DNA of 17,138 nucleotides from MED-G78 sp964546275 (GTDB lineage Bacteria; Pseudomonadota; Gammaproteobacteria; Magnimaribacterales; D2472), in the NCBI GenBank assembly GCA_964546275.1, contig CAZJJG010000027.1:1-17138 (forward strand), given 5' to 3'. Numbering within the stretch: the first letter of the stretch is position 1; every line of letters begins with the position of its first letter. The translations under genes were made by a program, and so were the position numbers. The notes under the pieces are model-generated. The model was not told the origin of the DNA. It searched no databases and worked only from the letters and a program-made list of their open reading frames with translations. Of the stretch, positions 6,728 to 14,033 are shown piece after piece.

Positions 6728-7619
6728 AACTTCCACCAACCCCTAAACTTTGAAGGTAGTCTGAATCTGTATTCCAATTCTTCTTAACTTTTACCCAGGT
6801 CTTAAGAAAGACTTTTTGGCCATAGTATTTTTCTAAGTCTAGCCTTGCTTGGGTTCCAATTCTTTTTAAAACATCTCCTTTTTGACCAATAACAATTTGT
6901 TTTTGAGTCTGGCGGGCAACATAGATAATTGCATGAATTCTAACAATGCTTTCTTCTTTTTTAATTTGCTCAATCTGAACAAAAGTATCATGAGGTAATT
7001 CATCGCCTAAAGATCTAATAATTTTTTCTCGAATTAATTCAGAAACCATAAAATTGTCTTGATTAATCTCAGAGCCCTCTTCACCATATATGTGTGTATT
7101 TTCTGGTAAATAATTTAGGATTAATGATTCTAATTCTTTAATGCCATCATTATTAATTGCTGAAATGGGAATAATGTCTAAAAAATTATAGGCATCTTGT
7201 AATTGAGCTATGAGAGGTAAAAGCTTATTTTTATCATCAACTTGATCAGATTTATTGATGACACAAATAACTTTTGATTCAGATTCCTTAATTTTTTCTA
7301 GAACTAAGTTATCAAGCTCCTGCATAGAAGCTCTTTGAATAACAAATAAAATTAAATCCGAATCTTCAATAAGGCTAGCAGCAGACTTATTAAGAAGCCT
7401 ATTCATAACCTTAGTAGACTTGATGTGCATACCTGGAGTATCAGCAAATATCATCTGCTTATTATTAACAGTCTTGATACCTAAAATATTATTCCTGGTT
7501 GTTTGAGATTTTCTAGATGTTATAGAAACTTTTTTTCCTAAAATATGATTTAGGATTGTAGATTTACCAACATTAGGTTTTCCTACTATTGAGATGTAGC
7601 CACAGAAAGTTTTTTCCAT
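6717..7619 (-). CDS. era: Ribosome-assembly GTPase Era
   Basis: Era binds the 3' end of 16S rRNA and helps 30S subunit assembly. The length (300) matches E. coli (301). GTPase motifs: G1 G-K-P-N-V-G-K-S-T at 13-21, G3 D-T-P-G at 60-63, G4 N-K-S-D at 122-125 and G5 I-S-A at 152-154. The KH RNA-binding domain covers about 206-285, with I-G-Q-K-G-D as its G-x-x-G loop at 244-249 and the usual V-K-V-K-K-N-W near the end. Start and rnc stop share one base (TAATG), giving tight coupling with RNase III, which processes the same rRNA. Confidence 0.97.
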   Translation of the reverse strand: MEKTFCGYISIVGKPNVGKSTILNHILGKKVSITSRKSQTTRNNILGIKTVNNKQMIFADTPGMHIKSTKVMNRLLNKSAASLIEDSDLILFVIQRASMQELDNLVLEKIKESESKVICVINKSDQVDDKNKLLPLIAQLQDAYNFLDIIPISAINNDGIKELESLILNYLPENTHIYGEEGSEINQDNFMVSELIREKIIRSLGDELPHDTFVQIEQIKKEESIVRIHAIIYVARQTQKQIVIGQKGDVLKRIGTQARLDLEKYYGQKVFLKTWVKVKKNWNTDSDYLQSLGVGGSYES

Positions 7620-8275
7620 TAAATAAAATCTCCATTTTTAAGAATATCTTCAGCTAATTGAGCTTCTGCGGACTTCTTAGATTTTCCAATGGCATTATAT
7701 TTCATACCTTTTAACTCAATAGATGATTCAAAATTATCATCCTTAAGCTCTACTGTATTATAGTCCGGCGGCGTCATTCCATTTGCTTGCATGGCTTCTT
7801 GCAAGATAGATTTAGGGTCTTTAAATTCATTAATGGAAGAAAGGTTATCAAGATCATCTTTATATAATTTATAAATTACTTTTTTAACATTTTTCCAACC
7901 ACTATCTACAAAAATAGCTCCTATAAGCGCTTCAAAGGCGCCCTCAAGAATAGAAAGTTTTCTATCATCATCAAGATTTATCATTCCTTTAGAGAGCTTA
8001 ATATATTTATCAAGTTTTATTTCGATAGCTTTATTGGTTAATGTGCTCCCATTGACTAATGATGCTCTTGCTCTTGTTAGGATGCCTTCTTGATGGTTAG
8101 GAAAATGCTCAAAAAGGTAATCTGAAATAACTGAATTTAGGATAGCATCTCCTAAAAACTCTAGTCGTTCATTGTTAATATTTTTATTAAAACTTTTATG
8201 TTGAATTGCAGTTTTTATGAGCTCTTGATCAAAAAATGAATAATCAATTAGCACTTCGAGCTCATTAATCTTCAC
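7619..8275 (-). CDS. rnc: Ribonuclease III
   Basis: RNase III cuts double-stranded RNA, notably the 30S rRNA precursor, as a Mg-dependent homodimer. The 218 residues are close to the usual 226. The catalytic domain has N-E-R-L-E-F-L-G-D-A at 35-44 (Glu36, Glu39, Asp43) and L-E-G-A-F-E-A-L-I-G-A at 110-120. A double-stranded RNA-binding domain fills about 148-215. In E. coli the second motif carries two metal-linked acids, D114 and E117; here the Asp position is Gly112, while the essential Glu115 is kept. It starts with GTG, overlapping the lepB stop (GTGA), and is coupled to era by TAATG. Confidence 0.95.
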   Translation of the reverse strand: MKINELEVLIDYSFFDQELIKTAIQHKSFNKNINNERLEFLGDAILNSVISDYLFEHFPNHQEGILTRARASLVNGSTLTNKAIEIKLDKYIKLSKGMINLDDDRKLSILEGAFEALIGAIFVDSGWKNVKKVIYKLYKDDLDNLSSINEFKDPKSILQEAMQANGMTPPDYNTVELKDDNFESSIELKGMKYNAIGKSKKSAEAQLAEDILKNGDFI

Positions 8276-9168
8276 TGAATTTTTCCAGCTCTTTCAAATG
8301 AAGGTAAGCATGTCCAGCACTCCCAAGACATCCAGATATAGTCAGCAGTACCCATAAAGTTATCTTTAGGGACAAAACCCCAATACCTACTATCATTTGA
8401 GTTATCACGATTATCGCCAACTGCAAAATACATGCCTTCAGGAACAATCCATTCAGATGGTGCGTTAGCAGATCTTGATCTCATATGTTGAACGGTAATT
8501 TTTTTATCTAAAAAATCTTCATAATAAAGATCAATATTAGAATCATTTTTGTAAAATGTTTGGGGAATGATCTTATTATTAATATAGAGCTTTTTATTAA
8601 TGTAATTTATTTTATCGCCAGGTTTTCCAATTAATCTTTTAACAAATGGCATTTTTTTATGGGGCGGTATAAATACCACAACATCACCAAATTTAGGATC
8701 TTTTGCCATGGCAAAAGGTTTACCTGTTCTTTCTAATTTTAAGCCATAGGAATGTTTATTCACTAAAATAAAATCTCCAACTTTGAGACCAGGAATCATT
8801 GACCCAGATGGAATTTGATATGGTTCATACATAAAAGTTCTAACTACAAATATTATAAAAATAGGAATAAACCAACTTCTACCTGATGTTTTAAGATATT
8901 TATTGTTAGCAAATTGTCCAATAGACCAAATGATCAAAGTAACTATACTTCCTAGTAAAAGAATAATACTGAGGTCGCCTGCATTAATGAATACTCTATA
9001 TAAGATAACAATACCCAGAGCAAAACCTATTTTCGACATCATTGCCTGGTTTGGGACTTCTAATGCTTCGGAGCTATCACCATTTAGCTTTATGGCTGCT
9101 TGGCCCCAAATTATAAGACTTATAACAACACCAATAAGCGCTGCTAAAAATATAGGATCTGAAAACAT
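8272..9168 (-). CDS. lepB: Signal peptidase I (LepB)
   Basis: LepB removes signal peptides from exported proteins at the outer face of the inner membrane. It uses a Ser/Lys dyad: Ser123 in P-S-G-S-M at 120-124 and Lys177 in F-V-K-R-L-I-G at 175-181. Other boxes are G-D-F-I-L-V-N-K, G-D-V-V-V-F and G-D-N-R-D-N-S-N-D-S-R-Y-W-G-F-V-P at 251-267. The membrane part has four hydrophobic stretches (about 5-22, 44-62, 66-86 and 99-113), more than the two of E. coli LepB. A strong AGGAG lies within the end of lepA, eight bases before the ATG. The gene is three bases after lepA and overlaps rnc by four. Confidence 0.96.
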   Translation of the reverse strand: MFSDPIFLAALIGVVISLIIWGQAAIKLNGDSSEALEVPNQAMMSKIGFALGIVILYRVFINAGDLSIILLLGSIVTLIIWSIGQFANNKYLKTSGRSWFIPIFIIFVVRTFMYEPYQIPSGSMIPGLKVGDFILVNKHSYGLKLERTGKPFAMAKDPKFGDVVVFIPPHKKMPFVKRLIGKPGDKINYINKKLYINNKIIPQTFYKNDSNIDLYYEDFLDKKITVQHMRSRSANAPSEWIVPEGMYFAVGDNRDNSNDSRYWGFVPKDNFMGTADYIWMSWECWTCLPSFERAGKIQ

Positions 9169-9171
9169 AAT

Positions 9172-10959
9172 TTAATCTCCTGAGCTAAAATAATTAAGAA
9201 ATGCATCTTGGGGTATTGAAACTTTTCCAAGCTGCTTCATTTTTTTCTTACCTTTCTTCTGTTTCTCTAAAAGTTTTTTCTTTCTAGATATATCTCCACC
9301 ATAGCATTTAGCAGTAACATTTTTTCTTAAGGCTTTTACTGTTTCACGAGAAATAATTTTAGAACCAAGAGCTACCTGAATAGGTACATCAAACATTTGT
9401 CTTGGAATTAGTTTTTGTAAATTTTTTGCAATCTGTCTAGCTTTCATCATAGAAAAAGATTTATGTACAATCATTGAAAGCGCATCAACTTTTACATCAT
9501 TTATTAAGATATCGATTTTTGTAAGATCAGATTCTCTAAAACCTATCATGCTGTATTCAATAGAAGCAAAACCTTTTGTAGATGATTTAATTTGATCAAA
9601 AAAATCAACAATAACTCCAGATAAAGGCATTTCAAAAATAATTGATACCTGAGATCCAAAATAATTCATTTCTTTTTGAATACCTCTCTTTCCTGTACAA
9701 AGAGTAATAACACTTCCGACATAATCATTTGGGGTTAAGATATTTACTAATACTATTGGTTCTCTAATTTCATCAATGTCGTTAGAAGTGGGCATTTGAG
9801 AAGGGTTATCAAATTTAAAAACTGTTCCATCTGTTTTTAGCACTTCAAACTCTACTGATGGCGCTGTAGAAATAAGATCAAGATCATACTCTCGCTCTAA
9901 TCTCTCTCTAATGACCTCCATATGTAAAGTTCCTAAAAATCCGCATCTGAAGCCAAAACCTAAGGCATCTGATACCTCTGGTTCATAGACTAAAGATGAA
10001 TCATTTAGAATTAGCTTAGATAAAGCATCTCTAAATTTTTCATAATCTTCAGAACTTACAGTAAATAAAGAGGCAAAAACTTTTGGATTAACTTTTTCAA
10101 ACCCTGGCAAAGCTTTTGTAGTCTCATCATTAATTTCAACTAAAGTATCTCCAACAGGAGCGCCTTTAATATCTTTAATCCCAGCAACTAAATATCCAAC
10201 TTCACCTGCTGATAAAGATTTGGTCTTATTTTTTTTAGGTGAAAAAATGCCTATTTCGTCGGCTGTATAAGTTTGACCTGTAGAAAATATTTTAAATTTT
10301 TGACCTGTCTCTAAGGTGCCATTTTTGATTCTTACTAAAGAAACAACTCCAAGATATGGATCAAACCAAGAGTCAACTATTAAAGCTTGTAAAGGATCAT
10401 CTGGGCTACCTTCAGGTGGAGGAATATCTCTGACAAGCATATCTAAAAGCTCTTCGGTACCCTCACCAGTTTTTGCGCTTACTAGAGGAGCATTTTGAGA
10501 GTTAATACCTATCATATCCTCAATCTCTTTTTTTACTCTATCGGGATCTGATTGAGGTAGATCAATTTTATTTATAACTGGAACGACCTCTAAGCCCTGA
10601 TCTACAGCTGTATAACAATTAGCAAGTGTTTGAGCCTCAACTCCTTGAGAGCCATCCACAACCAGTAACGCGCCTTCACATGCCGATAGAGACCTTGAGA
10701 CTTCATATGAAAAATCTACATGGCCAGGAGTATCAATAAAATTTAGTTGATAGACCTCTCCATCTTTTTCATAATTTAGGGTGACTGCTTGAGCCTTGAT
10801 CGTAATTCCTCTTTCTCTTTCAATATCCATTGAGTCAAGAATTTGTTCTGACATCTCTCTGGCTGTAAGTCCGCCACAGTATTCTATAAGTCGATCAGAC
10901 AGAGTAGATTTTCCATGATCAATGTGGGCAATTACTGAGAAGTTTCTTATATTCTTCAT
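9172..10959 (-). CDS. lepA: Translation elongation factor 4 (LepA)
   Basis: LepA (EF4) is a ribosome-bound GTPase with roles in translation initiation, 30S maturation and back-translocation. The 595 residues are close to the E. coli 599. GTPase boxes are A-H-I-D-H-G-K-S-T at 11-19, D-T-P-G-H-V-D-F at 77-84 and N-K-I-D at 131-134. EF-G-like domains follow, and the C-terminus has the LepA-specific basic R-K-K-K-L-L-E-K-Q-K-K-G-K-K-K-M stretch. Co-occurrence with lepB is the usual arrangement. It opens the long minus-strand operon; the ATG has no clear Shine-Dalgarno and lies 17 bases after a hairpin, so its promoter lies either in that gap or in the end of degQ. Confidence 0.97.
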   Translation of the reverse strand: MKNIRNFSVIAHIDHGKSTLSDRLIEYCGGLTAREMSEQILDSMDIERERGITIKAQAVTLNYEKDGEVYQLNFIDTPGHVDFSYEVSRSLSACEGALLVVDGSQGVEAQTLANCYTAVDQGLEVVPVINKIDLPQSDPDRVKKEIEDMIGINSQNAPLVSAKTGEGTEELLDMLVRDIPPPEGSPDDPLQALIVDSWFDPYLGVVSLVRIKNGTLETGQKFKIFSTGQTYTADEIGIFSPKKNKTKSLSAGEVGYLVAGIKDIKGAPVGDTLVEINDETTKALPGFEKVNPKVFASLFTVSSEDYEKFRDALSKLILNDSSLVYEPEVSDALGFGFRCGFLGTLHMEVIRERLEREYDLDLISTAPSVEFEVLKTDGTVFKFDNPSQMPTSNDIDEIREPIVLVNILTPNDYVGSVITLCTGKRGIQKEMNYFGSQVSIIFEMPLSGVIVDFFDQIKSSTKGFASIEYSMIGFRESDLTKIDILINDVKVDALSMIVHKSFSMMKARQIAKNLQKLIPRQMFDVPIQVALGSKIISRETVKALRKNVTAKCYGGDISRKKKLLEKQKKGKKKMKQLGKVSIPQDAFLNYFSSGD

Positions 10960-10975
10960 ATGGATGACATTTTAC

Positions 10976-11006
10976 AAGGAAAGCCAATAAGTTATTAGCT
11001 TTCCTT
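10976..11006 (-). terminator. Hairpin between degQ and lepA, possible terminator
   Basis: A perfect nine-base inverted repeat (AAGGAAAGC and GCTTTCCTT) with an inner A-T stem begins 20 bases beyond the degQ stop. The stem is strong for this genome, but in the transcribed direction it is followed by TTGTAAAA rather than a proper T run, so termination may be partial. It may separate the rpoE-rseA-degQ unit from the lepA operon. Confidence 0.45.
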
Positions 11007-11026
11007 TAGTCTATTTATGAAATTCT

Positions 11027-12424
11027 TTAATTTAGTCTTATTGGAACAATAAAACGAGAGCCATTTCTTTTTCCAAAAACTGCAACTTTAGAGCTAGATT
11101 CAAGTTTTTTGATAGTTGAAGCAAAAGATTCCATATCATTAATCTTATATTTATATTTGCCATACTGAATATGAGTTATTACATCGCCCCTTTGAATTTT
11201 TCCTGCTGCAGGCGATCCGGAACTTACTTTGGTAACAATAACTCCATCTGCCATATTAGCCATTTGTGGATTTTCTCTATCTATTTCAGCAACTTGAAGT
11301 CCTAGCATATCTGGATTTTCATCATTTTTTGCTGGTATGAATGGCTTATCATTTGATGGCAATTCGCCTAATTTGAAAGTAAGTTCTATTTCTTCTCCAT
11401 CTCTTATGACTATAGCGACAGATTCAGTATTAGGTTTTATTTGCCCAACAACATGAGGTAAGTCTGAACCGAATTTAATTTCCTTACCGTCAAATTCTAT
11501 AATGACATCACCTGGTAATAATCCAGCATTATCTCCAGATTCTCCATCTTCTAAATCGTTAATAAGAGCTCCGTAAGGCTTATTCATACCCAATGCTTCG
11601 GCTAGATCATTATCAACCTCTCCAACTCTTACCCCCAAATAGCCTCTTGCAACTGTTCCTGTATCAATAATTTGATTTGCAACATCAACTGCTACATTTA
11701 TTGGAATTGCGAATGCTAAACCTTGATAACCACCACTTCTTGAATATATTTGTGAATTTATACCTACGACGTTTCCTTTAAGATCAAACAAAGGGCCGCC
11801 AGAGTTTCCTGGATTAATGGCAACATCTGTTTGCAAAAATGGAACATAGTTGCCAATATTATTATTTTGGATACTTCTGCCTTTAGCACTTACGATTCCA
11901 GCTGTTACTGAGAAATCAAAACTAAATGGTGAACCTATAGCAACGACCCAGTCCCCAACTCTTAATAAATCACTATCTCCAATTTTAACTTTAGGTAATT
12001 TTTCTCCCTCTATTTTTAATACAGCCAAGTCAGACAAAGGGTCAACACCTATAACCTCAGCTGAGTATTCTCTTCTATCTACTAAGGAAACTATTACCTC
12101 TGTCGCTCCATCTACAACATGAAAATTAGTTAAAATATAATTTTCTTTAAAAATAAATCCTGAACCATAAGCTTCTGCTTTTCTTGTTTGCTGTGGCGTA
12201 TCATTAAACCCTCGAGGTATATTAAAAAATCTTTCAAGCTCAGGAGGCATTCCACTATAAGCATTTTGTGCTTTTACTTCTTTTCTTGAAGTAATATTTA
12301 CAACTGCAGGAGCAGAATCTTCAACAAGGTTAGCAATATTTTCTGGCAAAGAGGCTGCTTTAATATTTATGCTAAGTGCAAGAATAATAATAAAAACATA
12401 ACTATTTTGTACATAGTTTTTCAT
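11027..12424 (-). CDS. degQ: Periplasmic serine protease of the HtrA/DegQ (MucD) family
   Basis: HtrA-type protease and chaperone that degrades misfolded periplasmic proteins. The 465 residues have a signal peptide with probable cleavage after I-K-A-A (about 24), a trypsin-like domain (about 30-250) and two PDZ domains (about 260-350 and 372-463). The catalytic triad is His102 (T-N-F-H-V-V-D-G-A), Asp132 (S-D-L-A-V-L) and Ser208 (N-P-G-N-S-G-G-P-L). The Q-linker of long DegP is short here, favouring a DegQ/MucD-like role. It is third in the rpoE operon, eight bases after the rseA-like gene, whose TAG overlaps the AGGA ribosome site. MucD has the same place after algU-mucA-mucB-mucC in Pseudomonas. 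The exact paralogue name (degP, degQ or mucD) is uncertain. Confidence 0.94.
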   Translation of the reverse strand: MKNYVQNSYVFIIILALSINIKAASLPENIANLVEDSAPAVVNITSRKEVKAQNAYSGMPPELERFFNIPRGFNDTPQQTRKAEAYGSGFIFKENYILTNFHVVDGATEVIVSLVDRREYSAEVIGVDPLSDLAVLKIEGEKLPKVKIGDSDLLRVGDWVVAIGSPFSFDFSVTAGIVSAKGRSIQNNNIGNYVPFLQTDVAINPGNSGGPLFDLKGNVVGINSQIYSRSGGYQGLAFAIPINVAVDVANQIIDTGTVARGYLGVRVGEVDNDLAEALGMNKPYGALINDLEDGESGDNAGLLPGDVIIEFDGKEIKFGSDLPHVVGQIKPNTESVAIVIRDGEEIELTFKLGELPSNDKPFIPAKNDENPDMLGLQVAEIDRENPQMANMADGVIVTKVSSGSPAAGKIQRGDVITHIQYGKYKYKINDMESFASTIKKLESSSKVAVFGKRNGSRFIVPIRLN

Positions 12425-12432
12425 AATTTTTC

Positions 12433-13125
12433 CTATCTGATTTCTATAGAGTTAATAATTTTATTAGCTTCTTCTAAGCTAAGATTTCCATATAATGTAA
12501 TAATTTTACCGCCAGGTAAAGGGAATAGATACACCATATTAGTTCCTGATCTCCAGTATCTTGCTCTTTTTAATCCCAAATCTTTATCCGCTATATGTAT
12601 ATAAAAATTTTCTTTACCATTAGTGTAATGGCCTGGTTTATTTGACCTGCTTTGAAAGCCTACATTTGTTAAATTTGGATTAAATTGATTTTTGTTTTCA
12701 ACATTACTTTTATCTAGAACATTGAACATATGTTCCAACAAGCCCTCTTCTATTCTTATTATATTAGTTTTTGCTTCATCGCTATTAATAGCATCCTGAA
12801 TTTGAGATTGCGCTTGGCTATTAAAACCTAATCTATCTGACTCTGATGGATTAATTAAAAATACTGTTAAAAGAACTGCTGCTGCTGCTGACATACCATT
12901 TGAAAGCCATGGCCTGTATTGAAAAAAATCAGGGAATTTTATATATGTAATATTTGAAGGTTTGCTTTCTTGTTCACCGGATGCAATTAAAGCACTAAGT
13001 TGTGCATATTTTTTAAGCTGATCTTGCATGCCTTCATCTTCTATTCTCGCTAAAAGTTCATCCGTTTCAGTTGAACTAAGCTCGCCATCGTAAAGCGCTG
13101 ATATCTTCTCATTGTAATCAGTCAT
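12433..13125 (-). CDS. rseA: Anti-sigma-E factor (RseA/MucA-like) with RseB-like C-terminal segment
   Basis: Membrane protein expected to hold sigma-E inactive until envelope stress triggers its proteolysis. Residues 1-50 fit the RseA N-terminal domain (opening I-S-A-L-Y-D-G-E-L-S, close to the M-x-x-L-S-A-L-x-D-G-E pattern). One membrane segment lies at about 73-92, so the rest is periplasmic. The last 75 residues (about 155-229) do not look like RseA; with F-Y-I-H-I, V-Y-L-F-P and G-K-I-I-T-L-Y-G-N-L-S-L-E-E-A-N-K-I-I they resemble the C-terminal domain of RseB/MucB, which normally is a separate protein that binds RseA. No rseB or rseC follows. It overlaps rpoE by eight bases and precedes degQ by eight. 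Confidence 0.85.
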   Translation of the reverse strand: MTDYNEKISALYDGELSSTETDELLARIEDEGMQDQLKKYAQLSALIASGEQESKPSNITYIKFPDFFQYRPWLSNGMSAAAAVLLTVFLINPSESDRLGFNSQAQSQIQDAINSDEAKTNIIRIEEGLLEHMFNVLDKSNVENKNQFNPNLTNVGFQSRSNKPGHYTNGKENFYIHIADKDLGLKRARYWRSGTNMVYLFPLPGGKIITLYGNLSLEEANKIINSIEIR

Positions 13126-13690
13126 TGGATACTTCCTTTTTTATAAAATCTAAAATTGTTTCACGAGCTCTAAAAATTCTTGATCTAACTGTTCCTATAG
13201 GGCAATCAATTATTTGAGCTATCTCTTCGTATGTTTTCCCCTCATATTCTCTAAGAATAAATGGGGTTTTTAAAATCTCTGGGAGAGTTGAAATAAAGTT
13301 TTTAATAATTTTAGATGTCTCTATACTTTCAACACTCGATTCCGGTGAATCAAAATGCGGGTAATCAAAATTAATAACATCATCGGAAATATTTAGTTTT
13401 TGTTTTTTATAGCTAGCGCTTGTTACATGATTTTTTGCCAAATTAATTGCAACTCTGTATACCCATGTAAAAAAAGCACTATCTCCTCTAAAGGAGTCGA
13501 TCTTATTCCAAACTCTAATAAATACTTGCTGTGTTAAATCTTCTGCATCCTCTTTAGACTTAACATAGCCAAATAAAGCGCTATATATTCTTGGTTGGTA
13601 TTTAATCATTAACACTTTAAAAGCATCCTGGTTCCTTTCTTTAACTTTCTCTATTAGGTAGAAATCTTCGTTATTATTTTCTTTATTCAT
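13118..13690 (-). CDS. rpoE: ECF sigma factor RpoE (sigma-E / AlgU)
   Basis: Extracytoplasmic-function sigma factor that directs RNA polymerase to envelope-stress genes. The 190 residues match E. coli RpoE (191). Region 2 includes E-D-A-E-D-L-T-Q-Q-V-F-I-R-V-W at 47-61 and the promoter-melting F-F-T-W-V-Y-R-V-A-I-N segment after it; region 4 has L-R-E-Y-E-G-K-T-Y-E-E-I-A and G-T-V-R-S-R-I-F-R-A-R, the -35-binding helix-turn-helix. Its own promoter looks sigma-E dependent, giving autoregulation. The stop overlaps the start of the anti-sigma gene by eight bases (ATGACTGA), coupling sigma and anti-sigma production. Confidence 0.96.
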   Translation of the reverse strand: MNKENNNEDFYLIEKVKERNQDAFKVLMIKYQPRIYSALFGYVKSKEDAEDLTQQVFIRVWNKIDSFRGDSAFFTWVYRVAINLAKNHVTSASYKKQKLNISDDVINFDYPHFDSPESSVESIETSKIIKNFISTLPEILKTPFILREYEGKTYEEIAQIIDCPIGTVRSRIFRARETILDFIKKEVSND

Positions 13691-13715
13691 TTTAAAAACG
13701 TTATTTCCTTACCAA

Positions 13716-13742
13716 TATGACCAATCAAAGTGTTAAAAGTTC
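13716..13742 (-). promoter_or_regulatory. Sigma-E-type promoter of rpoE
   Basis: On the minus strand GAACTT (13737-13742) is followed by exactly 16 bases and then TCATA (13716-13720). The sigma-E consensus is GGAACTT, about 16 bases, then TCTGA or TCAAA. The element ends 25 bases before the rpoE ATG, leaving a short leader with an AAGGAA ribosome site (13705-13710). The -35 box lies in the last codons of sdhE. This supports autoregulation of rpoE, as in E. coli and Pseudomonas. Confidence 0.7.
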
Positions 13743-13990
13743 TCTATTTTTGTAAACTTTTTAAGTTTGTTAATAATAAATTTTTCATGTTCGAGATTTC
13801 CCAATGTAATATTTTTAAAAATAAAATCATATAACGTTTGATCGTCATAACTAAGAACTTGATTGAATATTAAATTATCCTCAGGAGACAAAGCCAAAAT
13901 ATCTTTATCAGAAAACTCTTGGAGCAGCAGATCTAATTCGCGCATACCTCGTCTACACTTCCATCGTAATCTATTTATTTGTTCGTTCAT
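13733..13990 (-). CDS. sdhE: FAD assembly factor SdhE (YgfY/CptB)
   Basis: SdhE helps attach FAD covalently to the flavoprotein subunit of succinate dehydrogenase. The 85 residues match the family, and the hallmark R-G-M-R-E-L-D lies at residues 14-20, after the typical basic R-L-R-W-K-C-R opening. Acidic residues S-P-E-D-N around 55-60 and a D-D-Q-T-L-Y-D-F motif are also typical. It is divergent from ygfZ, 43 bases away, the same neighbour as in E. coli, where ygfY, ygfX and ygfZ lie together; ygfX is missing. The 3' end contains the -35 box of the rpoE promoter. Confidence 0.93.
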   Translation of the reverse strand: MNEQINRLRWKCRRGMRELDLLLQEFSDKDILALSPEDNLIFNQVLSYDDQTLYDFIFKNITLGNLEHEKFIINKLKKFTKIENF

Positions 13991-14033
13991 TGGTTAGAAT
14001 AAAGTTAAAGAAACTAATTCTACAAGAAAACTG

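Noticed and set aside
6728..6739. RecO start at the TTG at 6739
   Set aside because: It adds only four residues, uses a rare start and deepens the overlap with era; the ATG at 6727 gives the usual RecO opening.
11850..12122. Plus-strand open frame opposite degQ
   Set aside because: It is the antisense shadow of a well-conserved protease with intact catalytic residues; no ribosome site or family match.
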